Shown here: piece by piece, positions 56,278 to 63,219 of the stretch
How the letters are laid out: the number at the start of each line of letters is the position of its first letter
How positions within the stretch are numbered: the stretch's first letter is position 1
Source: Hyphomicrobiales bacterium
GTDB taxonomy: Bacteria; Pseudomonadota; Alphaproteobacteria; Rhizobiales; Rhizobiaceae
Assembly: GCA_900469445.1 (NCBI GenBank)
Contig: UBXM01000020.1
Location: 1 to 64,000 of the forward strand
Length of the DNA stretch: 64,000 nt
Direction of reading: 5' to 3'
Notes under the pieces: generated by a model
The model's database searches: none
Told to the model about the DNA's origin: nothing
The model's input: only the letters and a program-made list of their open reading frames with translations
Program-made: the position numbers and the translations under genes

Positions 56278-56383
56278 GCTGAGATGCTGGTGTGTAGACC
56301 GGCGCGCAGGCGCTATCGTGTCCAGGATCCTCGACGGTTCGGTCTACTGAGCCGTGCCTGGCAAAGCGCTGGTGTTCTTGCTG

Positions 56384-56866
56384 TCAGCGTGCAATTTTCA
56401 GCCGCTCGCGCAGCCACAAATTTTCCTTGTGAAGTTTTGCCGCCACCATCGTTCTCAGAAGGCGGTTCTCTTCCTCTAGCTGCTCAAGCTCATCCTGTCC
56501 GACATCGTGCTCAATCAGTACGGTATTGCCAGCTTTCGAACGGGCTCGGCTTTGAGATGCTCGCCGTCCGCTAGACGATTTTTTGGGCTCATGCGCCTGT
56601 GGAGGTTCGACCACCTCGATGCCAGTCGAGATCGGAGCATGAGGATCGGGGACTTGGGTCGCAGGTGCCGGCTCGTGCGGCGGCCCGGTGGGCTCCACCG
56701 CCTCGATCTTACCATCGCCGGATACCTGGGGCGGTAAAACGGTCTCGACATCGCGCGCCACGGACTTCAAATCCAGATTACCCCAAATGGAGCTAGGTGA
56801 CTTAACGTCGGATTTGCGACGGCCGGTTTTGTATTCGACGACGAAATTACGCTGAGGCTTTTTCAT
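56384..56866 (-). CDS. SyrB-like rhizobial regulator candidate
   Basis: 160 residues. The N-terminus MKKPQRNFVVEYKTGRRKSD and SIWGNLDLKSVARDVE is highly conserved in rhizobial proteins sometimes annotated as SyrB-like transcriptional regulators. A Pro-rich middle (about 45-95) and an Arg/Ser-rich segment (KKSSSGRRASQSRARSK) lead to a C-terminal coiled coil (LEQLEEENRLLRTMVAAKLH). A DNA-binding or regulatory role is plausible but unproven. It is an isolated gene, convergent with 55543-56277. Confidence 0.7.
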   Translation of the reverse strand: MKKPQRNFVVEYKTGRRKSDVKSPSSIWGNLDLKSVARDVETVLPPQVSGDGKIEAVEPTGPPHEPAPATQVPDPHAPISTGIEVVEPPQAHEPKKSSSGRRASQSRARSKAGNTVLIEHDVGQDELEQLEEENRLLRTMVAAKLHKENLWLRERLKIAR

Positions 56867-57036
56867 ATAAATCGCTGAGGACCTAAGGGTACGACATGAC
56901 CGCGGGATCGAGATGACGACAAATATCTACATGAACATCTTCGAGTTTCAAAATGGTGTCGATAGCGAGTTAGCGGCTTGCAATAGATCAGAGTGATCGG
57001 ACAATTTTCAAGCTGCCATTGGACGATAAGAGATCC

Positions 57037-57276
57037 ATGACTGAGACAGATCTGCCCTCTCGCGAACGTTCACAGCTTTCAGGCCGGTATACCGAAAACG
57101 GCATAACCGTCCTCGTGGAAACCTTCCGTCCATCGGAAAGTGACAGTTGGCGGACGGAGGTCACCAGCCTAGAAGACCAACTGACCGATTGGAATGAATC
57201 CTTCGCCTCTGCTCACGAAGCATCGGACGAGTTCATCTATGTCGTCAACACAGAGGGTATGGCCGTCTTCCTATAG
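57037..57276 (+). CDS. Hypothetical acidic protein, 79 residues
   Basis: Reads MTETDLPSRERSQLSGRYTE, then ITVLVETFRPSESDSWRTEV and DWNESFASAHEASDEFIYVV. It has alternating strand-like segments and no known domain. The ATG at 57037 is used; a TTG at 57019 would add six residues. It is followed 30 bp later by another small gene on the same strand, possibly cotranscribed. Confidence 0.5.
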   Translation: MTETDLPSRERSQLSGRYTENGITVLVETFRPSESDSWRTEVTSLEDQLTDWNESFASAHEASDEFIYVVNTEGMAVFL

Positions 57277-57306
57277 CGGCTCCCGAAACAACCGGGGATT
57301 AGACGA

Positions 57307-57543
57307 TTGGCGATCGACAGCGACAGACGGCGGATGATTTTTGATCTGGTCCGAGCGAAGGCCCTTTCGAGGGGCACGCCGATTGATGAAACCCCTGAGT
57401 TTCTGGGCTGGGTGGAGCGTTGGATCACTGGCGATTACGAAATCTCGGAGCTCCGGTCCCGATACAACGATCTCGCCGCGCGGCGCGCACAGCAGTCAGG
57501 GCCTTGCGCGGGGCGCGAGCAAAACAACACCCTTGGACGATGA
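57307..57543 (+). CDS. Conserved small rhizobial protein
   Basis: 78 residues from a TTG start: IDSDRRRMIFDLVRAKALSR, GTPIDETPEFLGWVERWITG and EISELRSRYNDLAARRAQ. It is a helical protein that recurs in rhizobia as an uncharacterised family; no catalytic residues are evident. It is cotranscribed or nearly so with 57037-57276. Confidence 0.55.
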   Translation: MAIDSDRRRMIFDLVRAKALSRGTPIDETPEFLGWVERWITGDYEISELRSRYNDLAARRAQQSGPCAGREQNNTLGR

Positions 57544-57577
57544 AGAAGATCGTAGCCTCGATACAGAAGCCGATCCT

Positions 57578-58668
57578 TTTCAAAACCCCGCACGGGATGT
57601 AGATTGAAACCGAACCGCGTCCTTACCTGCTGCTTTCGCGTTGTACAGGAGCGCATCGGCCTCTTTCAGCAACTCCGGCATATCGCGCCAGACGCGAAGC
57701 AGTCGTCTGCAGGACGATGTCTCCCCATCGCGTGGCCATGACCATTTTTGACCTCCTTGAAACCATCAAGGTCGAGTGCGAGGACAGCAAAGCCGTCTGC
57801 AGACTTCAGGCAGAGAATTCGACCGACAACCCACGGCGGTTCAACAGCCCTGTCAGTGCATCGGTGCGTGTTGTCTCCTCCAGCATTTCTATCCGACGTC
57901 GCTCCTCGGTGAAATCGATTGCCATGCCGACGATCTTACCCGGCTGACCGTCACTGTCTCGTAAAAGCCGACGGTCACGACGCATCCAGCGCTCGCGATG
58001 GACGGTATCAAGTCGGTACTCGGCCACATTCTGATCAAGCTCACCGGCAATCAAAGGCGTCAGATCGGCCTGGGCGCCATTGTTGACGTTGACCCTGTCG
58101 ACGTAGCGCTCAAGGTCAAGGCGCGCGGCGGTTGGACCACCGATAAATTGAGCCAATCGATCTGACGTCTCGAACTTGCCGCTCAGGATGTCCATTTGCC
58201 AGAAGCCGCCATGAACGGCCTCAGGCGCCAACTCTAGCTGTGCGGCCCGCTCGGCGAGTTGGCGCTCATGTTCCTTATGGCGGGTGACACCCTCGATCTG
58301 CGATATGAAGCGTACGACTTTGCCCTCGGCATTGCGCATGGCGGCCACGTGGATGACAACGTGAACGATCTCACGAAGGGTCGCAGATATCGTTTTACGA
58401 TCGTATAACCGTCCCGCCTTCCCTGCAGCACCTGCTGAAACAGGATCAGGTCGGCCTCTATATCTTCGGGGTGGGTGAAATCCTTAAAGTGCGTCCCAAG
58501 GATTTTGTCAGGAGGAAGCGACAACAGCTTGGCGAACGCAGCATTGCTGTGAATGATGCGTCCCTCAGGGTCCACAAGGGCGATCCCGATCGGGGCGTTT
58601 TCGAAAGCGAAGTCGAAAAGCGCCAGGCGGGCTTCGGGATCATCAGCCGTATACGGTTCCGCTGCCAT
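57578..58668 (-). pseudogene. PAS-PAS diguanylate cyclase, frameshifted, GGDEF motif deleted
   Basis: The start is intact: MAAEPYTADDPEARLALFDF, then a PAS domain with KILGTHFKDFTHPEDIEADL. After a shift near 58340 a second frame gives a PAC/PAS stretch (LELAPEAVHGGFWQMDILSG) and the GGDEF domain start TRTDALTGLLNRRGLSVEF. After another shift come AVLALDLDGFKEVKNGHGHA and, after a gap of about 100 codons, LLKEADALLYNAKAAGKDAV. The segment with the GGDEF active-site loop is lost. It once made cyclic di-GMP; now inactive. A truncated copy of its start lies at 9832-10008. Confidence 0.85.
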
Positions 58669-58800
58669 CTTTCCACCAAAGACAAGAGCTTTACCGCGTA
58701 GGTGTGTTTTAGCGGGTTATAATCAAGTGCGGACGGCCGCATCATCAGGAAGACAGTTCTTTCCGGTCGCCCAGTAGACCGCTGCGAGATCTATGCTCGC

Positions 58801-59097
58801 CTATATCGCACCGCTTTTTGCGGCAGAGTCGCGCCGGAGATGGGGTGGAACGTCCTCGAGTTCGGCAAGCTTGCCGTTCTGCTTTAGAAATACCCGGAAG
58901 TTCTCTCGGACTGCGTCGATTGGCCAGTGTCCGTTAGCGGCTTCCCGGCAATAACGCAGAAGGGTCTCATAAGCGAGATTTCGCTTTGCCTGCGGCCACT
59001 CGTCAAGAAAGTCGAAGACATCATCCAGCCCGGTTATCTCCTGAACAAAATACCGGCGTTGCGCGTAGATCGGTTTGTCGAACAGAGCGAATGACAT
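58801..59097 (-). CDS. DUF982 family protein
   Basis: 98 residues from ATG 59097, chosen because AGAAGGAGGT stands before it. Pattern: PIYAQRRYFVQEITGLDDVF, DFLDEWPQAKRNLAYETLLR and YCREAANGHWPIDAVRENFR, matching DUF982 (WPxxxGxxYxxAxxxCxxAxxGxxxxxxAxxxFxxA). These are small rhizobial proteins of unknown function. It follows hsp20 by about 120 bp on the same strand, with a GC hairpin between, so partial read-through from the heat-shock promoter is possible. Confidence 0.8.
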   Translation of the reverse strand: MSFALFDKPIYAQRRYFVQEITGLDDVFDFLDEWPQAKRNLAYETLLRYCREAANGHWPIDAVRENFRVFLKQNGKLAELEDVPPHLRRDSAAKSGAI

Positions 59098-59137
59098 CAC
59101 AACCTCCTTCTTTTGCTCTGCAGGAAATTTTGAGACC

Positions 59138-59153
59138 GGCCCCCGAAGGGGCC
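59138..59153 (-). terminator. GC-rich hairpin between hsp20 and the DUF982 gene
   Basis: GGCCCC-TTC-GGGGGCC on the minus strand, 62 bp after the hsp20 stop. No long T-run follows, so it may attenuate rather than stop transcription, or stabilise the hsp20 mRNA. Confidence 0.4.
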
Positions 59154-59214
59154 AGCGAAGTAACAATACGCAAGGTACTTCCGTCGAGCGTCATCTCGAC
59201 CTGCAGTGGTTCTA

Positions 59215-59685
59215 TCAGGCGACCTGTCGGTCCGTTTCCAGCCGAAGCGGCTCGCCGGCGGGGGACTCAACGCCGATCTCGATCTTGCGCGGCTTCATAG
59301 CTTCCGGCACCTCTCTTCTCAGGGCAATCGTCAGCAGGCCATTCCTCAGGTCGGCGCCTTCCACCCTCACATGATCGGCGAGTTCAAACCGCCGTTCGAA
59401 GGGACGACCGGCAATACCGCGATGCAAATACTCGCCTTGCAGCTCGTCTGCTTTGCCGCCCTTGATCACCAGGACGTTGCGTTCCTGGGTAATGTCTAGG
59501 TCGCCGTCGCCGAAGCCGGCCACCGCCATCGTGATGCGATAGTCATCTTCGCCGGTCTTGGCGATGTCATAGGCCGGCCAGGTGTCGATCGCATTCAGGC
59601 GCTGTGTATTGCGCAGCAAATTGAACACGCGGTCAAAACCGATGCTCGAACGATAGAGCGGGGCGAAGTCAAGTTCAGTTCTCAT
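59215..59685 (-). CDS. Small heat-shock protein, Hsp20/alpha-crystallin (IbpA-like)
   Basis: 156 residues, the usual rhizobial HspA length. It begins MRTELDFAPLYRSSIGFDRV and has the alpha-crystallin domain with DDYRITMAVAGFGDGDLDIT, GIAGRPFERRFELADHVRVE and the GLLTIALRREVPEAMKPRKI tail containing the IxI-type motif IEI. It holds unfolded proteins during heat stress. The start at 59685 is eight bases after GGAGG; the ATG at 59691 is too close to it. An RpoH-type promoter and a ROSE-like RNA thermometer precede it. Confidence 0.93.
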   Translation of the reverse strand: MRTELDFAPLYRSSIGFDRVFNLLRNTQRLNAIDTWPAYDIAKTGEDDYRITMAVAGFGDGDLDITQERNVLVIKGGKADELQGEYLHRGIAGRPFERRFELADHVRVEGADLRNGLLTIALRREVPEAMKPRKIEIGVESPAGEPLRLETDRQVA

Positions 59686-59767
59686 AACCATATCCTCCGT
59701 AAAGCAACATGGAAGGGAGCGGAATGCAGCTCCCTCGGTCAAACCGACCCCCTTCTGGGCCGTCGGC
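59686..59767 (-). promoter_or_regulatory. ROSE-like RNA thermometer in the hsp20 leader
   Basis: The leader ends CCATGTTGCTTTACGGAGGA then TATGG. CCAT pairs with ATGG and TTGCT faces the GGAGG Shine-Dalgarno sequence, the arrangement of the final hairpin of ROSE elements that block translation at low temperature. An upstream hairpin GGGAGC..GCTCCC also fits. ROSE elements are known on rhizobial small heat-shock genes; the assignment is from pattern only. Confidence 0.7.
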
Positions 59768-59775
59768 GCCGATCG

Positions 59776-59804
59776 ATTTGGTTTTTGAAATTTCGAAATT
59801 CAAG
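59776..59804 (-). promoter_or_regulatory. RpoH (sigma-32) promoter of hsp20
   Basis: CTTGAA, 17 bases, CCAAAT on the minus strand, matching the alphaproteobacterial RpoH pattern CTTGAA-N16/18-CCATNT closely. Transcription would start about 75-80 bases before the hsp20 ATG, giving a leader of ROSE length. Confidence 0.65.
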
Positions 59805-59897
59805 ACCTGGCGCGATTTTTTTCAACCAGAAAAATAGCGTCTTGGCACAGCGAATATCGGCTCTTATCTCAATGCCCGTATCCTTGGGAATGCGAGT

Positions 59898-60068
59898 ATG
59901 GATGAGCTTACGACCACCTCGGATCGGGATTTTGAACCTGAGATCTTGCCGCCAGAGCATGTCAGCGCCGGCGAAACTGCGACCTGCGCTTGTTGCTGTC
60001 GCCCGCGCCCGCGCTCAACTATGGACGAAGATGGGTGTGGCATATGTGACGAATGTCTGGCGCCCTAG
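59898..60068 (+). CDS. Cys-rich small protein, 56 residues
   Basis: MDELTTTSDRDFEPEILPPE, then TATCACCCRPRPRS and DEDGCGICDECLAP-stop. Seven cysteines, in ACxCCC-like and CGICDEC clusters, suggest metal (zinc) binding. The acidic N-terminal half precedes a basic linker. No family is recognised. GGGAA lies upstream of the ATG. A stem-loop (CCGGGCT / AGCCCGG, 60082-60105) follows the stop. It is divergent from hsp20 and lies over its promoter region. Confidence 0.4.
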   Translation: MDELTTTSDRDFEPEILPPEHVSAGETATCACCCRPRPRSTMDEDGCGICDECLAP

Positions 60069-60131
60069 ACACAGATGCGGTCCGGGCTCGGTTTCCCAAG
60101 CCCGGTCCTGAACTCTGGTCCTCTCTGCTAT

Positions 60132-60490
60132 TCAGGCAGCAGTTGTAAACCGTGGAGCAGAGTGGGTCGCTGAGAGTTGCGGACCCAACGCAAGGCGAGC
60201 CGCCTCATACGCCTCCCACAGTGCGATATCCTTGAGCGCAGGGATCGTGTTGGTCTCGCCCTGATCGAGCCCGGCAAGAGCGGCATCGACCATGTCTTCC
60301 GCCTGCATGACGATTTCAGAGGGGAGGTGTTCGACCGGCAGCCCACCGAGCGCCCAGAAGTCTGTCCGGGTCGCGCCCGGCAAGACAGCCTGAGCGCGGA
60401 TGCCGCGATCCGCCAATTCATGGTTCAACGATGTGGTGAACGCCTGGACGAAGCCTTGGTCCCGCCATAGTTTTGGATGTCAGGCCGAGG
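60132..60490 (-). pseudogene. Short-chain dehydrogenase, C-terminal fragment with frameshift
   Basis: The minus strand begins QNYGGTK (YxxxK catalytic region), then after a one-base loss FVQAFTTSLNHELADRGIRA, VLPGATRTDFWALGGLPVEH and MVDAALAGLDQGETNTIPAL. This is the second half of an SDR oxidoreductase; the NAD-binding first half is absent. It is inactive. It does not obviously belong to the SDR start found at 13113. Confidence 0.75.
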
Positions 60491-60561
60491 CTGTTATTAT
60501 TTCGCGTCGTCCATTATCAGCACGCTGATCCGCCCTATCTTCTTTTGATCGGGAGGACCGC

Positions 60562-61101
60562 ATGGGTGCACGAAAACAGATTGCCAAACTTCTGGCAAAA
60601 ATTCCAAAGATCAGCAGCCGACGCGCCGATCAGGCCGCCGCTTTGTGCTGGAGGGTGTCGGATCGAGGTAGCCTCGAGATACTCTTGGTCACAAGCCGGG
60701 ATACCGGACGCTGGGTTATTCCAAAAGGCAACATTCGCCGGCGTGAAAGCACCTATCGAGCAGCGCAGCGAGAGGCTTTTGAAGAGGCCGGCGTTTCAGG
60801 GAAGATCCGAAAAACGGCTAGCGGCTACTATGAGTATGTGAAGGACGACGATCAGCGGCTGGTCGTCGTGGCGCATCTGTTGAAAGCAATAAACGAGTCA
60901 AACGACTTCCCAGAACGTGCCGAGCGCCAGCGATTGTGGGTAGCTCCAACCGCGGCGGCTTCGATGGTAGATGAAGCGGACTTGAAGGAAATGTTAATTC
61001 GCCTGGACGAGCGCACCGTGCTCGCGTCCCAGGATCGCCAACCTCCTAACCGTGAGATGGTCAAAACCGGCCGATCAGATCAAGCAATCACCGTAGTCTG
61101 A
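60562..61101 (+). CDS. NUDIX hydrolase with canonical Nudix box
   Basis: 179 residues. RWVIPKGNIRRRESTYRAAQ and REAFEEAGVSG contain the complete GX5EX7REUXEEXGU motif (near residues 64-86). It resembles the diphosphoinositol-polyphosphate/diadenosine-polyphosphate branch. It should hydrolyse a nucleoside diphosphate derivative with Mg2+; the substrate is unknown. GGGAGGA stands before the ATG. It is a paralogue of 30431-30895, which has lost two box residues. A C-terminal tail of about 30 residues is not conserved. Confidence 0.92.
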   Translation: MGARKQIAKLLAKIPKISSRRADQAAALCWRVSDRGSLEILLVTSRDTGRWVIPKGNIRRRESTYRAAQREAFEEAGVSGKIRKTASGYYEYVKDDDQRLVVVAHLLKAINESNDFPERAERQRLWVAPTAAASMVDEADLKEMLIRLDERTVLASQDRQPPNREMVKTGRSDQAITVV

Positions 61102-61327
61102 CACCAAACCGCCGGCCAAGATGCAGCCAGCCATTTGTCAGGCCTGTATCCCTTTCATAAGTAGGTTTCCGAATGTAGTGCCGCGGCGCAAAGCGAACCA
61201 GTCCGCGCACAAAGCATGTACGCTAGCGGACGGCGAGCTTAGACCTATTGTGAGGACCTCTCCGTTTCACCCATCCATGAGGAAACCCTCAAGGATGATT
61301 GTCATGGTAAGCCGGCTCAGGAACAAA

Positions 61328-61474
61328 ATGACCGTGCAAGAACGCACGGCCATTTTTGAACATACCAACAAAGTTGCGGCCGATGCGGCCGAAGAGGAAC
61401 GCCGCTTGCGCGCGGAAAAAACCGAGCGCCTTCGCCGGCTTAGGCTGGAGGGTGGTCGCGACGGTTCGCAGTAG
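61328..61474 (+). CDS. Small charged protein, 48 residues
   Basis: MTVQERTAIFEHTNKVAADA, then EEERRLRAEKTERLRRLRLE, a highly charged single helix. AGGA lies five bases before the ATG at 61328; starts at 61277 or 61295 are also possible. No family name. Such helical small proteins are frequent in rhizobia. The next small gene lies 53 bp downstream. Confidence 0.5.
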   Translation: MTVQERTAIFEHTNKVAADAAEEERRLRAEKTERLRRLRLEGGRDGSQ

Positions 61475-61527
61475 CACGGAACTCGTTCGGCGCTACTGCA
61501 TTTCTCGCCAAAGTCGAGGAGATCAAA

Positions 61528-61719
61528 ATGGATCAGATTGTGAGATCGTTTAGCAGTTCTGCAGCAAGCCGTCGTGCCGCCCGCCTCGCTAAGGGCCACA
61601 ATCTCGAAGAGCTCGCAATCGCGACCGGACTGACGGTTGCGGAGATTGCGGCAGCTGAGGAGGATAATTCCGTGGTGCCCACGCATCACGTGGATCGGAT
61701 CGAGCACGCGCTCGGCTAA
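61528..61719 (+). CDS. Small helix-turn-helix-like protein, 63 residues
   Basis: DQIVRSFSSSAASRRAARLA, then HNLEELAIATGLTVAEIAAA, an Xre-like helix-turn-helix arrangement (LEELAxATGLTVAEIAAAE), then HHVDRIEHALG. It could bind DNA as a compact regulator or be an orphan antitoxin-like protein. GAGGAGATC stands before the ATG. It may be cotranscribed with 61328-61474. Confidence 0.6.
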   Translation: MDQIVRSFSSSAASRRAARLAKGHNLEELAIATGLTVAEIAAAEEDNSVVPTHHVDRIEHALG

Positions 61720-62079
61720 GCACATTGGTGATCAGGAGCGCCGTTAGACGCTTGATCAACGGCCGTTTCCCCTATCGGAAGCGGACGTTCCAATCGCTTG
61801 CGGCTTACGCTCTTGAGCGGAGCCGAACCAGCGACCTACTCATTAAATGCACTAGGTATATGAAAACACGATCACTTTTGACCGTTGCATTGAGTTCGCG
61901 GAAATCAAGTTCCTTTGCTTGGCGCTCCTTCGCCATGCAAGAAACGAATCTTGAAGTTTCGCGCAGTCGTGCAGGAAGATTCAAAATCGTTAATAGGATT
62001 TCTTGGTACCGGGACATCATGTGCGGAAAGGGACTTAGCAAAAGCTGCAGCTTCGCCAGATCGAACTGGCTCATGGTGT
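61720..62079. other. Gap with one repeat element
   Basis: 360 bp between the small gene and the threonine synthase-like gene. Apart from the CTCTTGA/T-arm element at 61810-61837 nothing is recognised; open frames here lack known features. Confidence 0.4.
61810..61837. repeat. CTCTTGA/T-arm-like element
   Basis: CTCTTGAGCGGAGCCGAACC then AGCGACCT. It shares the first 12 bases (CTCTTGAGCGGA) exactly with the copy at 47455. Confidence 0.55.
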
Positions 62080-63219
62080 TCAATCATTCGTCCAAGCAGC
62101 AAAGTCCTTGAAACCATGCCCTGTGACAATGCAGACAACCGTGTCTGAAGTGCTGACTTTCCCTTCGGTAAAGAGGCGACGACAAGCGGCGAGCGATGTT
62201 GCTCCCGTAGGTTCGCTGAAAAGACCAGCTTTGCGCGCCAGAGCCAACATCGCGTTTTTGATATCATCGTCGGAAACCGCGACGGCTTGACCACCACTTT
62301 GCCTGATCAGCGACAATGTATGGCTCCCCTCCTCGGGATATCCTAGCAAAGGATCGGAAATGCCGGATGCGATCGTCTTAGGCGTGTCCCAGGGTTCGAC
62401 GATGTCCAGCCCCATAGCGAAAGCCCGGGCGATCGGCGCGCACCCGTCGGACTGCGCCGCTACCAGCCGTGGCATCGGCACTGCAGCATCAACGAAACCT
62501 TGATGGACACCCTTCACCAATGGCCCGGAACTGGTCGGGATAGCGATCCAGTCGGGTGGAATACCATCGAGCGATGCGATAATTTCCTGGCCGACCAGTC
62601 GAAGAGCGTCAACGCCGTAAGGATTGAGATAGGTCGTCGTCAGGTTGACATAACCGCGCTCGTCACTGAGTTCCATCGCACGTTTGAAGGAGTTGCCGTA
62701 ATGCCCCGGCACGCGCTCCAGCGTTGCGCCGTAAGCCATGATCTGCGCGAGCTTGCCGTGCGGCGTCGCCTCCGGACAGCAGATCATCGCGGGTATTCCG
62801 GCATTGGCGGCATAACATGCCGCCGCGGCCCCCGCATTGCCGCTCGATGCACTGACGATACCTCGCGCACCGAATTCTATAGCGCGAGAGAGCGCCGCAG
62901 CGACCAGCCGATCCTTAAATGAACCGGATGGATTGCGCGTCTCATCCTTGATCAGGAGCCTGCCGCGAAAATCGGGATGCAACAAGGAAGGTGACACCGG
63001 CCTAAGCGGTGTACCGCCCTCCCCCAGTGTCACGTCGCCGCAAACGAAATCGCCTGCGCGCCATCCGGCAACAGGTTCCGTACGCTCCACCTCGAGAATG
63101 CCGTCACAGGCCGTGCAGCGGTAAAGAAGCTTCAGTGGATAGAAAGCTCGGCATGCGACACAGCGCAATCCTTTCATATCCCCAGGCTTATCCTTGATCT
63201 CCATCTCGGTAAGGTTCAT
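62080..63219 (-). CDS. Threonine synthase-like PLP-dependent enzyme
   Basis: 379 residues from ATG 63219, whose first bases overlap the stop of the upstream gene (ATGA). A zinc-ribbon-like N-terminus (CVAC...CTAC, residues about 20-42) is followed by the fold-type II PLP domain: RNPSGSFKDRLVAAALSRAI with the Schiff-base Lys, SASSGNAGAAAACYAANAGI and the phosphate-binding site. The C-terminal part reads EPTGATSLAACRRLF. It resembles threonine synthase, but could act on a related hydroxy-amino-acid phosphate or as a racemase/dehydratase. Coupling to a DSD1-family enzyme suggests a pathway for an unusual beta-hydroxy amino acid. Confidence 0.85.
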   Translation of the reverse strand: MNLTEMEIKDKPGDMKGLRCVACRAFYPLKLLYRCTACDGILEVERTEPVAGWRAGDFVCGDVTLGEGGTPLRPVSPSLLHPDFRGRLLIKDETRNPSGSFKDRLVAAALSRAIEFGARGIVSASSGNAGAAAACYAANAGIPAMICCPEATPHGKLAQIMAYGATLERVPGHYGNSFKRAMELSDERGYVNLTTTYLNPYGVDALRLVGQEIIASLDGIPPDWIAIPTSSGPLVKGVHQGFVDAAVPMPRLVAAQSDGCAPIARAFAMGLDIVEPWDTPKTIASGISDPLLGYPEEGSHTLSLIRQSGGQAVAVSDDDIKNAMLALARKAGLFSEPTGATSLAACRRLFTEGKVSTSDTVVCIVTGHGFKDFAAWTND

